Source of the DNA: a bacterium
GTDB taxonomy: Bacteria > AUK180
Direction: 5' to 3'
Assembly: GCA_023144005.1 (NCBI GenBank)
Contig: JAGLGN010000030.1
Coordinates: 23,813 to 87,812 of the forward strand
Length of the DNA stretch: 64,000 nt
Below the pieces are notes generated by a model. The model was given only the letters and a program-made list of their open reading frames with translations, did not search any database and was not told the DNA's origin. The position numbers were made by a program, and so were the translations under genes. The number at the start of each line of letters is the position of its first letter. Within the stretch, counting starts at the first letter, position 1. This document shows, piece by piece, positions 8,862-18,105 of this stretch.

Positions 8862-9702
8862 AGACATACACGGTTTTCTTTCGGTCGACAAACCCAAGGG
8901 GATGACCTCGTTTGATGTCTGCAATGTGATCAAAAAGAAATTCAAGATCCCCAAGGTGGGCCATAGCGGTACATTAGACCCTCAGGCTACAGGCTTACTT
9001 ATTATCGCTTTGAATAAGGCTACAAGGGCCATTCGCTTTCTGCCTTCCACACAGAAAATATATTCAGTTGCCATTGAATGGGGACTTGAAACAGATTCGT
9101 GGGATCTTGAAGGAAAGGTGGTAAGAAGAGAGAACAAAGTTCCCGACCCTGCCGAAGTCGCGAAGGCAATTCCCGATCTGATCGGGGATCCGATCCTTCC
9201 CGTGCCTTATTTTTCAGCCAAGAAACTTAACGGCCAGAGGATGTATAAATTGGCCAGAGAAGGGGATTACAGAAAGATCGAAAAAGCAATGAGAGTGGAC
9301 AAGATAGAGATAACAGGAGATGATTCGCTCAAGATAACATGTGCTTCAGGGACATATGTGCGGAGTATCGTTTATCAAATAGGCGAGATGGTGGGCTGTC
9401 CAGCGACCACAGCTGAATTGACTCGGCTTCAAAATAACGGTTTTGACCTGAAAGACGCGCTTACCTTGGATCATCTATTGCAATGTGAAACGATTTATGA
9501 TAAAATGGTTGACTTAAATGATGCTTTAAAAGAAATAAAGCCCGTTTACATCGACAGGAAGACCTACGATGCCTTGAGCTTGGGAAATATGCCTCCGAGG
9601 GCAGTTTTCAACGGCAGCGGCCTCTTCCGGCTTGTGTATAACGGTAAATTGGCGGCAGTGACCGAGGTCGGTGCTAAGATCAAGATAACAAACTTTACCT
9701 AA
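8854..9702 (+). CDS. truB: tRNA pseudouridine(55) synthase
   Basis: TruB converts U55 in the T-loop of tRNAs to pseudouridine. The 282-residue protein opens with GFLSVDKPKGMTSFDV and contains GHSGTLDPQATGLL, where the Asp is the catalytic residue. The ...FSAKKLNGQRMYKLAREG segment and CASGTYVRSI near residue 170 are also typical. The C-terminus has a short PUA-like part. It overlaps nrnA by 8 bp. Confidence 0.95.
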   Translation: MNKDIHGFLSVDKPKGMTSFDVCNVIKKKFKIPKVGHSGTLDPQATGLLIIALNKATRAIRFLPSTQKIYSVAIEWGLETDSWDLEGKVVRRENKVPDPAEVAKAIPDLIGDPILPVPYFSAKKLNGQRMYKLAREGDYRKIEKAMRVDKIEITGDDSLKITCASGTYVRSIVYQIGEMVGCPATTAELTRLQNNGFDLKDALTLDHLLQCETIYDKMVDLNDALKEIKPVYIDRKTYDALSLGNMPPRAVFNGSGLFRLVYNGKLAAVTEVGAKIKITNFT

Positions 9703-9711
9703 GGCTTGATC

Positions 9712-9727
9712 TCACACTTCAATGTGA
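9712..9727 (+). promoter_or_regulatory. Small hairpin in the rpsO leader
   Basis: TCACA and TGTGA can pair around the loop CTTCAA in the 55-nt gap between truB and rpsO. S15 represses its own translation through leader RNA structures in several bacteria. This hairpin is a candidate for such control, but it is short and the assignment is inference. Confidence 0.3.
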
Positions 9728-9757
9728 TGGTTCGGTTTTAGGCGGATGGAGGATATT

Positions 9758-10024
9758 ATGATAGGAAAAGAAGCTACAAAAAAAATTATTGAGCATTACG
9801 GTGCTACGGATAAGGACTCCGGTTCTGTACAGGTACAGATCGCGATCCTTACTGAAAGGATAGTCAATCTATCCGGGCATCTGAAAGAGAACAAAAGGGA
9901 TTTTAGTTCAAGAAGAGGACTTCTCAAGCTGATCGCAAGGCGAAAAAGCTTATTGAGATATCTTCAGAGAAAAGATTATGAGGGTTTTACCAAGCTGGTA
10001 AAAGACCTGAAACTGAAATTCTAA
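9758..10024 (+). CDS. rpsO: 30S ribosomal protein S15
   Basis: S15 binds the central domain of 16S rRNA early in 30S assembly. I choose the ATG at 9758, not 9746, because GGAGG lies at 9748-9752 and the resulting 88 residues match the family length of about 89. The conserved core GSVQVQIAILTERIVNLSGHL and RRGLLKLIARRKSLLRYL are diagnostic. It is followed by pnp, the common rpsO-pnp pair. Confidence 0.96.
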   Translation: MIGKEATKKIIEHYGATDKDSGSVQVQIAILTERIVNLSGHLKENKRDFSSRRGLLKLIARRKSLLRYLQRKDYEGFTKLVKDLKLKF

Positions 10025-10039
10025 TCCGAGGAGGATGAT

Positions 10040-12142
10040 TTGAAAAAATACAATTTGAATTTAGGAAGCGAACAAGAACTAATTATAAAAACGGACTATT
10101 TCGCAAAACAAGCAAACGGATCAGTACTGGTCCAAATGGGAGGAACCGTGGTCCTGGCGACGGCGGTAATGTCAGACAAGGATAAGAAGGGTCTGTCATT
10201 TTTTCCGTTAAGTGTTGAATATAGAGAAAAAACATATGCCGCGGGCAAGATCCCCGGTGGATTCTTTAAGAGAGAAGGTCGGCCTCACGAAGGTGAGATA
10301 CTGGCTTGCAGAGAGATCGACAGGCCGATAAGGCCGTTGTTTCCGGACTGGCTGAAGAGAGAAGTGCAGATAAGTGTATTTGTACTTTCCTATGATGGCA
10401 TCAATGCTGCGGATACACTGGGAATGATCGGAGCGTCATTAGCTCTGAGTATCTCGGATATCCCCTTTGACGGTCCCGTATCCGGTGTAAAACTGGTTCT
10501 GAAAGACGGCAATTGGGTAGTGAATCCCACATTCACTCTGGAAGATGTCAGCACGATTATTAATATGGTCGGAAAGGACGAAAATGTCGTGATGCTCGAG
10601 GGAAAACTCGAAGAGATATCAGATGACAAATTCCTTGAGGGTTTTGATGAGGCATCAAAAGCCATTAAGAAACTCAATGAGTTCCAGCAGCAGATCAAAG
10701 ATGAGATCGGAAAAGAGAAGATGGCAGCTCCTGAAGCCGCCCCTGATCCGCTTTCAGATGAACTTCGCTCCAAGATAGAGAATACGGTCAATGAAAAATT
10801 CATGGGCGTTTATGACGCTCCCGGTAAATTTGAGAAGATGGACTACTTGAAAGCCATTAAGACCGGATTGATCGAAGGAATGGATGAAGAGGAAGAAGTC
10901 GACCTGATCAAGGCGACAAAGAATTTCGCGGAAGAACTCTTTAAAAAGAAGATGCGTAAAAGAATACTCACTGACAAGATCCGTCTGGACAACAGGTCTC
11001 CGGAAGACATCAGAAAAATTACTCTGGAAGTCGGAGTGCTGCCGAGAGTTCATGGAAGCGCGCTTTTTACCAGAGGTGAGACTCAGGCATTGGTCACAGC
11101 GACTTTAGGCACCTCTTATGACGAGCAGATCGTTGACAATATTGCCGGTGATGTGAGAAAGAGCTTTATGCTGCATTATAATTTCCCTCCATTCTCTGTC
11201 GGTGAAGTAGGATTTTACCGTTCTGTATCAAGAAGAGAGATCGGCCACGGACATCTTGCCGAGATATCTTTCAATTCCATACTTCCGAAGAATGAGGAAT
11301 TCCCGTACACTCTCAGGATCGTTTCCGAGATCCTTGAGTCAAACGGTTCGTCATCCATGGCATCTGTTTGCGGTGGAACGATGGCAATGCTGGATGCGGG
11401 CGTGCCCCTGAAGAAGCCGGTTGCCGGTGTGGCACTTGGCCTTGTTTCATGCGGAGACGATTATCAGATACTTACCGATATTCTGGGTGAAGAAGATCAT
11501 TGGGGAGATATGGACCTCAAGGTTACCGGAACACGAGACGGTATTACCGCTATTCAAATGGACCTTAAGATCGAAGGAGTGTCGAAAAAAATATTCTTCG
11601 AGGCCCTGGGACGCGCGAAAAAAGGAAGGATCCATATTCTTGACTTGATATCACAAACGATCTCAGGCCCAAGAACGGATGTTTCAGAATTCGCTCCCAA
11701 GATAGTTACCATCAAAATAAATCCTGATAAGATCGGCGGTATCATAGGATCCGGCGGCAAGACGATCAAAGCGATCCAGGAAGAGACGGACTCCACTATT
11801 ACCATAGCGGAAGACGGCCTGGTTAAGATATTCGGTTACGATAAAGAGAAATTGAATAGCGCAAAAGCTTATGTTAAACTCATCGCCTTCGGCCCGCGCA
11901 ATGGAGAGATCTATACCGGTCCGGTAATGAGAATTGAAAAATACGGTGTATTTGTTGAGTTAGCCCCCGGGGTAAAGGGACTTCTTCATGTCTCTCAATT
12001 CGAAGAGAAGGGATATCCCGAAAAACTTTTCAAGATGGGTCAGCAGATCACTGCAAAGATCAAATATGTAAATTCCCGCGAAGGAAAGATCGACCTTACG
12101 CAGAAGGATATGAATGGAGAAAAGAGACCGGATCAAGGTTAG
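10040..12142 (+). CDS. pnp: Polyribonucleotide nucleotidyltransferase (PNPase)
   Basis: PNPase degrades RNA phosphorolytically from the 3' end and is part of RNA turnover. The start is TTG at 10040 behind GAGGAGG. The 700-residue protein has the usual order: RNase PH domain 1 (to about 210), helical domain, catalytic RNase PH domain 2 (about 315-540, with RGETQALVTATLGT and FPPFSVGEVG), KH domain (GGIIGSGGKTIKAI) and S1 domain (GPVMRIEKYGVFVEL). It overlaps dut by 29 bp. Confidence 0.96.
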   Translation: MKKYNLNLGSEQELIIKTDYFAKQANGSVLVQMGGTVVLATAVMSDKDKKGLSFFPLSVEYREKTYAAGKIPGGFFKREGRPHEGEILACREIDRPIRPLFPDWLKREVQISVFVLSYDGINAADTLGMIGASLALSISDIPFDGPVSGVKLVLKDGNWVVNPTFTLEDVSTIINMVGKDENVVMLEGKLEEISDDKFLEGFDEASKAIKKLNEFQQQIKDEIGKEKMAAPEAAPDPLSDELRSKIENTVNEKFMGVYDAPGKFEKMDYLKAIKTGLIEGMDEEEEVDLIKATKNFAEELFKKKMRKRILTDKIRLDNRSPEDIRKITLEVGVLPRVHGSALFTRGETQALVTATLGTSYDEQIVDNIAGDVRKSFMLHYNFPPFSVGEVGFYRSVSRREIGHGHLAEISFNSILPKNEEFPYTLRIVSEILESNGSSSMASVCGGTMAMLDAGVPLKKPVAGVALGLVSCGDDYQILTDILGEEDHWGDMDLKVTGTRDGITAIQMDLKIEGVSKKIFFEALGRAKKGRIHILDLISQTISGPRTDVSEFAPKIVTIKINPDKIGGIIGSGGKTIKAIQEETDSTITIAEDGLVKIFGYDKEKLNSAKAYVKLIAFGPRNGEIYTGPVMRIEKYGVFVELAPGVKGLLHVSQFEEKGYPEKLFKMGQQITAKIKYVNSREGKIDLTQKDMNGEKRPDQG

Positions 12143-12575
12143 GATCCAGCTTTTAGAACACGGTAAGGAACTTCCCTTACCGCAATATGAGACCCCCGGT
12201 TCATCGGGGGTCGATCTGGCTGCTGCGATATATGATGACATTATCATTGAGCCGGGCAAGCGTGAGATCATCCCAACAGGAATGAAGATGCAGATTCCAT
12301 TAGGATGGGAGATGCAGGTACGCCCGCGCTCCGGCCTCGCCTTCAAAAGCGGCCTTACAGTATTAAATACACCGGGTACGGTGGATTCCGATTACAGGGG
12401 CGAGGTCAAGGTGATACTTTATAATTCATCCGAGCTGCCCTTTACGGTTATCAGAGGAATGCGCATAGCCCAAGGAGTATTTTCACAGGTAATTCAGGTA
12501 GAGATGGAGATATCTGAAGAGGAATTGGAGCAAACGCAAAGGGGGAGCGGTGGATTTGGACATACAGGCCATTGA
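12114..12575 (+). CDS. dut: Deoxyuridine 5'-triphosphate nucleotidohydrolase
   Basis: dUTPase hydrolyses dUTP to dUMP and pyrophosphate, keeping uracil out of DNA and feeding dTMP synthesis. All five motifs are visible in the 153 residues: GSSGVDLAA, RSGLAFKSG, NTPGTVDSDYRGEVKV, RGMRIAQGVF and the C-terminal Gly-rich RGSGGFGHTG that closes over substrate. It overlaps both pnp and tsaB. The pnp-dut order is seen in several lineages. Confidence 0.95.
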   Translation: MEKRDRIKVRIQLLEHGKELPLPQYETPGSSGVDLAAAIYDDIIIEPGKREIIPTGMKMQIPLGWEMQVRPRSGLAFKSGLTVLNTPGTVDSDYRGEVKVILYNSSELPFTVIRGMRIAQGVFSQVIQVEMEISEEELEQTQRGSGGFGHTGH

Positions 12576-13170
12576 CAACATCCTTTTTCTTGACACATCT
12601 TTGCCGTATTTTTCGGCATCCTTCAGAAGAAACGGAAAAATACATTCCATAAGAGAGTCCTTGGACTCATCACATTCGATAGGTTTGGAGGGCAGGCTGA
12701 ACCGCTTCCTTGCCGATGCGGATACTTCTCTCGATGATATTGAGAACCTTGTTTATAATATGGGCCCCGGGTCCTTTACAGGGCTCAGGATCGGCGCGGC
12801 ATTTCTTTCCGGATTAAGTGCGTCGACAAATGCCGTACTTTACGGCGTAGATCTGTATTCGGTCGTCATGTCCAACCTTCTGGGCGAGGATGATGCGGTG
12901 TATATCAGAAATTCAAAGAAGAGGGAATTCTACATGCTTACACGGGAAATGGCGGACTTTCAGCTGATCTCCCTTCAGAAACTGACAGATGACCCCGCAT
13001 TCAGGGATAGAACAATAATGTATGAAGGGACATTTTCATATCCCGAACTGCCACTTACGCCCGTTGCGATCCACCCTAAAATGTTTTTCACGGATGGAGT
13101 TATTATAAAAAAGGTTGAAAAAGGAAGGATAATCTTTTATTATATTAATGACCCCGACATAAGGAAGTAA
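12550..13170 (+). CDS. tsaB: tRNA threonylcarbamoyladenosine biosynthesis protein TsaB
   Basis: TsaB is the inactive TsaD-like partner in the complex that makes t6A37 of ANN-decoding tRNAs. The 206-residue protein has ILFLDTS at the start and the family hallmark NMGPGSFTGLRIGAAFL near residue 72. It starts at GTG behind AAAGGGGGAG and overlaps dut by 26 bp. TsaE, another member of the pathway, is encoded far away at 63287. Confidence 0.85.
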   Translation: MDLDIQAIDNILFLDTSLPYFSASFRRNGKIHSIRESLDSSHSIGLEGRLNRFLADADTSLDDIENLVYNMGPGSFTGLRIGAAFLSGLSASTNAVLYGVDLYSVVMSNLLGEDDAVYIRNSKKREFYMLTREMADFQLISLQKLTDDPAFRDRTIMYEGTFSYPELPLTPVAIHPKMFFTDGVIIKKVEKGRIIFYYINDPDIRK

Positions 13171-13171
13171 T

Positions 13172-13930
13172 ATGAAAAGATCCTTTATTCTCTTATTGAT
13201 CGTATTATTCTCAGTAAATCTTTTATCACAGGAATGCACTATCCGGAAGAACCCGTATTTTTCCGGTAGCCTATCCTGGTATTATCCCGGACTAGGGCAG
13301 GCATATAATGGAAAACTCCTGAAAGGCGCCCTGTTTCTGACACTTGAGCTGGGCTCCCTTTACACTGCGATCAATTTGGTCAGCGACCTGACATTCAGAT
13401 TGGAGGAAGGTGTAATAGTAAATCCTCATAGTGATATCACGCGCGGCAACAGAAATATTGCCATCGGCCTCGCCGTAGGCGCGACATTGCTCCATATATA
13501 CAATATCTACGATGCTATTAGTGATTCAATGAAATTCAATCTGAGGAACGCCTCTTCATTAAAGAGTGAGAGCCCGGACCCGTTCTTTCTGGCTGTTTCT
13601 TCCTATTTGATGCCGGGTACGGGGCAGATGTTCAACGGCAGCTTCAGAAAAGGTTCTGAACTTCTCTTTTATCAGCTTCTATTCAAGGTTTGGAAGGTAT
13701 ATATCGACTACGATCTTCGGAATCGATACTCTCCTGAAGATAGCGCTTTGAATTGGCTTGATTTGAATCAAAATGATCGAGTTACCATAATCGCATATTA
13801 CGCAATGAACTCTTTCTTCAGGATCTATTCAGCGTACGATGCGTATATCGGCGGTCACAAAAAAGTGGAGATCCTGATGATGGAGGACTCGAGGAAGAAT
13901 CTTCTTCTGGGGCTCGGAGTTAAATTTTGA
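13172..13930 (+). CDS. Secreted/membrane DUF5683-like protein with internal duplication
   Basis: The 252-residue protein has a signal peptide (RSFILLLIVLFSVNLLS). It contains two similar halves: SLSWYYPGLGQAYNGKLLKGALFL...IYNIYDAI and VSSYLMPGTGQMFNGSFRKGSELLF...IYSAYDAY. The P-G-x-GQ-x-x-NG motif is typical of DUF5683 and related small-repeat envelope proteins. The C-terminus LLLGLGVKF ends in Phe, as outer-membrane proteins often do. The function is unknown. It begins 2 bp after tsaB and overlaps the DUF4390 gene. Confidence 0.6.
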   Translation: MKRSFILLLIVLFSVNLLSQECTIRKNPYFSGSLSWYYPGLGQAYNGKLLKGALFLTLELGSLYTAINLVSDLTFRLEEGVIVNPHSDITRGNRNIAIGLAVGATLLHIYNIYDAISDSMKFNLRNASSLKSESPDPFFLAVSSYLMPGTGQMFNGSFRKGSELLFYQLLFKVWKVYIDYDLRNRYSPEDSALNWLDLNQNDRVTIIAYYAMNSFFRIYSAYDAYIGGHKKVEILMMEDSRKNLLLGLGVKF

Positions 13931-14421
13931 AAAGTCTCCTTGCGGCCTTCCTTCTGCTTCTGGCGGTTTCGATCTTTTCTGCGGAGGCCTCTGTAATGAT
14001 CTCTCCGTATGATGACCACATCGAAATATCCGTTACATTACAAGATTTTATTTCTCAGGATATCGAGGCCTCATTGCAGGCAGGAGAAGGGGTTATCATC
14101 ACATATGAGTTCTTCAAGAAGGGTTTTCTTTCTAAAAAAGTGTACAGCACTCAAAAAGTAGAGTTCAAATACGATATTCTCAATAATAAATTCTCACTCA
14201 AGACCGGAGGTGAGGTGCTTTACTTCAAGAATTTCGATGACCTGGTGGATGAAGTGGCTACTTTCCAGGCATCCTTTGACCGCGAGATATTTGAAAAGGA
14301 ACGTATATTCTGCCGTGTTCATGTAAAGGGAATGTCCGTGGTAGGGGTATTCGCTATTATTTATAAGGTATTCTTTGACCTGAATTACTCTATGGAATTT
14401 CTTCTGGAGAAAAAGCTTTGA
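13927..14421 (+). CDS. DUF4390 domain protein
   Basis: The 164-residue protein starts at TTG overlapping the previous stop codon. It has a signal peptide (LLAAFLLLLAVSIFSAEA) followed by a small all-beta region (ISVTLQDFISQDIEASLQAGEGV) that fits DUF4390. This family is typically encoded directly upstream of NtrY-like histidine kinases, as here, and may be a periplasmic partner of the sensor. That link is from genomic context rather than biochemistry. Confidence 0.7.
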   Translation: MKSLLAAFLLLLAVSIFSAEASVMISPYDDHIEISVTLQDFISQDIEASLQAGEGVIITYEFFKKGFLSKKVYSTQKVEFKYDILNNKFSLKTGGEVLYFKNFDDLVDEVATFQASFDREIFEKERIFCRVHVKGMSVVGVFAIIYKVFFDLNYSMEFLLEKKL

Positions 14422-16331
14422 AAGGAACACGAAGAAATCTGATATATCTCATTTTCATAATTGTCATGTTCGCGGTCTTCATCGTATTTTCTCTCAGAAC
14501 CTTATCTGAGCTGCAGGGAGAGAGCCGGATCACTACCGTTTACATAGTATTTCAGCTTCTAGCCCTCTTCGTTTTCATCTTCTCATTTCTATTTGTTGCT
14601 CTGAAGGGCGCATTGTACTTTTTTAATGAAAAAAGCAAAAAATCATTTAAAGACAGAAGCATACGCTCTAAATTCTTTGTAATAATCTTAATGGTCGTTA
14701 TATTCATCTCCGTTCCTCAAATAATCTTTAATGTTCTATTCACAAATAATCTTCTGAATCAATGGGGAGGGAAATTGTTTCGAGATACTATCGATGCGGG
14801 TGTTGAGTATTCCAGGTATGTGATATCACAGAAAGTCCGCACGGCTCACATCTGGATCGATAAATTGCCCGAAGAGGATCTCAAAGAGCTGGAGATCAGA
14901 AAGAACGCGGGAGAAGAGGAATTAAAAGCGGGTGAAAGCCTTTACCTTGAGGACCGCATACTCTTCAATAAGGGCGGTATTGTCTGGGAGATCACTCTTT
15001 CTGAGGAGGAGAAGAATTTCTTATACAATGTAAATGAAACGCATAACCGATTTTTCAAGGATTCACTTTTTCGCAAAAAGGCCTCTCAGATCTTTGCGAT
15101 AATCTCCATCTTCATCATCTCTGTGTTTATTTTTGTGCTTTCCTTCTGGATCGCGGGATTTCTGGGGAAGGACCTTATTCTGCCCATTGAAAATCTCATG
15201 TTGGGCACGGAAGAGCTCAAAAGGGGAAATTACCGTTTCAAGATACAGAAAACTTCTGAAGACGAGCTTGGGGTCTTGATAGATAATTTCAATAAGATGT
15301 CATCAATAATTCAAACCGCGAGGGACGAGCAGAGCAAGTTAAATGAAAATCTGCAGACGGAGCGGGATTTCCAGAATGCCATCCTTACTTCTGTCACAAC
15401 CGGTATCGGCATTATTTCCGCTAAAGGGGACATGATCTTCAAGAATCCTTCTTTGGAAGCAATTCTGCAGGAATTGGAATCGCCGGAAGAACTTGAGAAG
15501 TCCATTTCCAAGATGCTTTCCGACAAGGATGAAACCCTGCTCAAGAAACGGATAAGGATAGGAGATATTTTTCTTTCGATCAATATCTTGAATTTTCGAT
15601 CTGGCAAGTCGGAGAAACTGCTTATAGTCGATGATTTCACCGAGATACTCAATCTTCGCCGCGCCGAGATATGGCAGGCAATGGCGAGGAAATTAATGCA
15701 TGAACTGAAGAACCCGCTCACTCCAATATCGCTGGCCATTGACCGTTTGCGCCGAAAGCGCTCACAGGATCCGGATGGTTTTGAGAAGATCTTTGACGAG
15801 AATACCGCTATTATCAAGGAAGAAATAGACAGATTATCGAAACTGCTGAAACACTTCAATGATTTCGCGAAACTTCCCGCGCCTCATCTCAAGAAAATGT
15901 CGCTTGACAAATTATTGGGAGATCTTATTAAACTCTATTCGGATAAGGAAGACAAAAATGTCTCTATTCACCTCCGTACAGAGGCTGATGATGCGATGAT
16001 AGAAGGTGATCAGATCCTTCTTAAGCAGCTTTTTGTGAATCTGCTCAATAATTCCCTTGATTCCTTTAAGGGGGGAAAGGGGGCGATCAATATTATCATC
16101 AAGGGCGATGAGAGAACTGTGTATGTTGAATTTTCTGATAATGGCATAGGAATAGCTAAAAAAGACCTTGATAAGATCTGGGATATATATTTTTCAGGAA
16201 AAAAATCGGGCACCGGCCTTGGCTTAACAATGGTGCAAAGGATCATTGAAGATCATAGCGGCAGGATCAGTGTAAGATCATCGCTGAAGACCGGCACCGT
16301 ATTCGATATCGAATTCAGGAGAAGGCAGTGA
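14418..16331 (+). CDS. NtrY-like transmembrane sensor histidine kinase
   Basis: The 637-residue protein starts at TTG overlapping the DUF4390 stop codon. Two N-terminal helices lie near residues 10-30 and 40-62, and a third near 77-100 leads into an extracytoplasmic part. Another helix near 225-250 precedes a HAMP domain. A PAS-like segment (AILTSVTTGIGIISAKGDMI) and the HisKA box MHELKNPLTPISLAIDRL (phospho-His near 428) follow. The HATPase has N (LLNNSLD), G1 (DNGIGI) and G2 (GTGLGLTMV) boxes. No response regulator lies nearby, so the partner must be encoded elsewhere. Confidence 0.88.
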   Translation: MKGTRRNLIYLIFIIVMFAVFIVFSLRTLSELQGESRITTVYIVFQLLALFVFIFSFLFVALKGALYFFNEKSKKSFKDRSIRSKFFVIILMVVIFISVPQIIFNVLFTNNLLNQWGGKLFRDTIDAGVEYSRYVISQKVRTAHIWIDKLPEEDLKELEIRKNAGEEELKAGESLYLEDRILFNKGGIVWEITLSEEEKNFLYNVNETHNRFFKDSLFRKKASQIFAIISIFIISVFIFVLSFWIAGFLGKDLILPIENLMLGTEELKRGNYRFKIQKTSEDELGVLIDNFNKMSSIIQTARDEQSKLNENLQTERDFQNAILTSVTTGIGIISAKGDMIFKNPSLEAILQELESPEELEKSISKMLSDKDETLLKKRIRIGDIFLSINILNFRSGKSEKLLIVDDFTEILNLRRAEIWQAMARKLMHELKNPLTPISLAIDRLRRKRSQDPDGFEKIFDENTAIIKEEIDRLSKLLKHFNDFAKLPAPHLKKMSLDKLLGDLIKLYSDKEDKNVSIHLRTEADDAMIEGDQILLKQLFVNLLNNSLDSFKGGKGAINIIIKGDERTVYVEFSDNGIGIAKKDLDKIWDIYFSGKKSGTGLGLTMVQRIIEDHSGRISVRSSLKTGTVFDIEFRRRQ

Positions 16332-16981
16332 AATGCGCCCTTTGCGGCAAGAAAATGAAGATAAGATCTCCGTTTTGCCCTTCATGCAGCTCAAGATTGC
16401 TGCGTTCTCCGATATCCGCCTGTGAAAAATGTCATTGCGCGCTTTCTGGAAGAAGGAGGCTGTGTGAACAATGCAGGGGGCGGAAGAATTACTTCGACGG
16501 ATTTTACAATCTCGGTTATTACGCCAAGGGAATGGGAGAAATAATCAGGAAGGTAAAATTCAGAGAGGAGCGAAAACTTGCTTTGGGATTGGGACGAATG
16601 ATGGGGAAAATTCTAAAAAGAGAAAATAGAGAATACACTTATATAATTCCCATACCAATGTCACCGAAACGCTTTCATGAAAGGGGATTCAATCAGGCAT
16701 ATGAGATCGCGAAAGGAGTAGCGAAAACCATGGGAGTGAAGCTCCGGGCAGATCTTCTGGAGAAGCGTGACACGATCGCCTTTGAGAAATTGAATAGAGT
16801 TCAGCGCCGAAGGGAAGTAAAGAAAGCCTTCAAGAGCACAAAGAAGATAGACAAGGCCAAGGGAGCTTCTATCCTGCTTGTGGATGATGTATTTACGACG
16901 GGAACTACGGTAAATGCTGTGGCGCATCTTCTAAAAACGGGTGGCGCCTTAATAGTTGACGCTGGAGTGATCGCAAGATGA
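16328..16981 (+). CDS. comF: ComF-family phosphoribosyltransferase-like protein
   Basis: The 217-residue protein starts at GTG overlapping the kinase stop codon. It has an N-terminal four-to-eight-Cys zinc finger region (CALCGKKM, CPSCSS, CEKC, CEQC) followed by a PRTase domain with the PRPP loop LLVDDVFTTGTT. ComF proteins are needed for DNA uptake in transformable bacteria, but they also occur in bacteria not known to transform. Here it lies in an envelope/signalling operon, away from the ComEA/ComEC-like genes at 35-41 kb. Confidence 0.88.
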   Translation: MKCALCGKKMKIRSPFCPSCSSRLLRSPISACEKCHCALSGRRRLCEQCRGRKNYFDGFYNLGYYAKGMGEIIRKVKFREERKLALGLGRMMGKILKRENREYTYIIPIPMSPKRFHERGFNQAYEIAKGVAKTMGVKLRADLLEKRDTIAFEKLNRVQRRREVKKAFKSTKKIDKAKGASILLVDDVFTTGTTVNAVAHLLKTGGALIVDAGVIAR

Positions 16982-18105
16982 AAAAACGTATCTATGTGAT
17001 ATATGCTTCCTCTGAATGGCGTTCGGAAGGACTTCTAAATGTTCATCATTACTCAAGATGCCTCTCAAAAAGAGGCGCGGATGTGATATTTGTCGAAAGT
17101 ATAGGATTACGAAAACCGTCGATATCCAGAAGCGGACATGACAAGAAGAGGGTATTTTCACGCCTTCTGCGGCTTCTCTTTCATCCATTACGGAGAGAAG
17201 GCAATATACGCATCTTGACACCGCTTTATTATCCCGGCCCTCTTCAGGGTATTTTCTTTTCGCTTCTTAGATCAAGACTTGCGGCAATGACAAGGGGATA
17301 CGAAAGGATCGACTGGGTATTTCTTCCTTCCTTCGCTCCCGTCATACGCAAGGCCGGCGCGATCATTTATCATGCTGTGGATAATTATTCAGCGAATCCC
17401 GGGGTCATACCGGAAGATGTAATGAATGTAGAGAGGCATATGTGTGCCAAGGCGGATCTTATTTTCTGTACATGCTCAAAGATCAAAGACCTTTTAATAA
17501 AACGATACGGAGCCACGGATATAACTGTACTTGCGAACGATGTTGTGGATAGTGCAAGCCGGGATAAATGTGATTTGAACGATGAGTTCCTTCATCCCTC
17601 ACTTGTTTATGCCGGCAATATCGCGAAATATAAGATCGATATTGACCTCATCATTGAGCTTTCCCGAAAAAATCCGGGGACGCATTTCTATTTTGCCGGC
17701 CCACGCGGTAAAGGGGAAGAGGACGCTCAGATGAATGGGCTGGAGCCAGCAGAGAATATTCATTTTCTTCCGTCCGTACCTCATGGGCAGTTGACGGGCT
17801 TTCTGCGCAAATTCAATGCCGGCTTCCTTCCTTATCTATTGAACGAGAGCACATCATATTCTTTTCCGATGAAATACATGGAGTATATCAAGGCCGGCCT
17901 TCCGGTCTGGTCGACCGCTATGCCTTGTCTTTTAAAAATGCCGTTCATCTCTTATATCGGCTCTGAGCCGATCAAGATCAAAGAACCGGATAATGAGCTC
18001 AAGCGCGAGATGGAAGAATATTGCAGCGACAGAAGCTGGACATCCCGTATAGATGATCTTGTGAGTATCATAGATTCCCACCTCGATAAGAGGTATGCGG
18101 AATGA
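16978..18105 (+). CDS. GT-B-type glycosyltransferase
   Basis: The 375-residue protein has an N-terminal Rossmann-like half (KKRIYVIYASSEW..., IIYHAVDNYS) and a C-terminal half with LVYAGNIAKYKIDIDLI, FYFAGP and FNAGFLPYLLNESTSYSFPMKYMEYIKAGLPV. The last is the typical donor-binding region of family-1-type glycosyltransferases. It probably transfers a sugar to a cell-surface glycan. Acceptor and donor cannot be told from sequence. It overlaps comF by 4 bp and the DjlA-like gene by 4 bp. Confidence 0.8.
   Translation: MKKRIYVIYASSEWRSEGLLNVHHYSRCLSKRGADVIFVESIGLRKPSISRSGHDKKRVFSRLLRLLFHPLRREGNIRILTPLYYPGPLQGIFFSLLRSRLAAMTRGYERIDWVFLPSFAPVIRKAGAIIYHAVDNYSANPGVIPEDVMNVERHMCAKADLIFCTCSKIKDLLIKRYGATDITVLANDVVDSASRDKCDLNDEFLHPSLVYAGNIAKYKIDIDLIIELSRKNPGTHFYFAGPRGKGEEDAQMNGLEPAENIHFLPSVPHGQLTGFLRKFNAGFLPYLLNESTSYSFPMKYMEYIKAGLPVWSTAMPCLLKMPFISYIGSEPIKIKEPDNELKREMEEYCSDRSWTSRIDDLVSIIDSHLDKRYAE

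Noticed and set aside
16328-16981. Evidence for natural competence from comF
   Set aside because: ComF homologues are widespread in bacteria not known to transform. With no pilus or ComEC channel genes in view, competence cannot be claimed.
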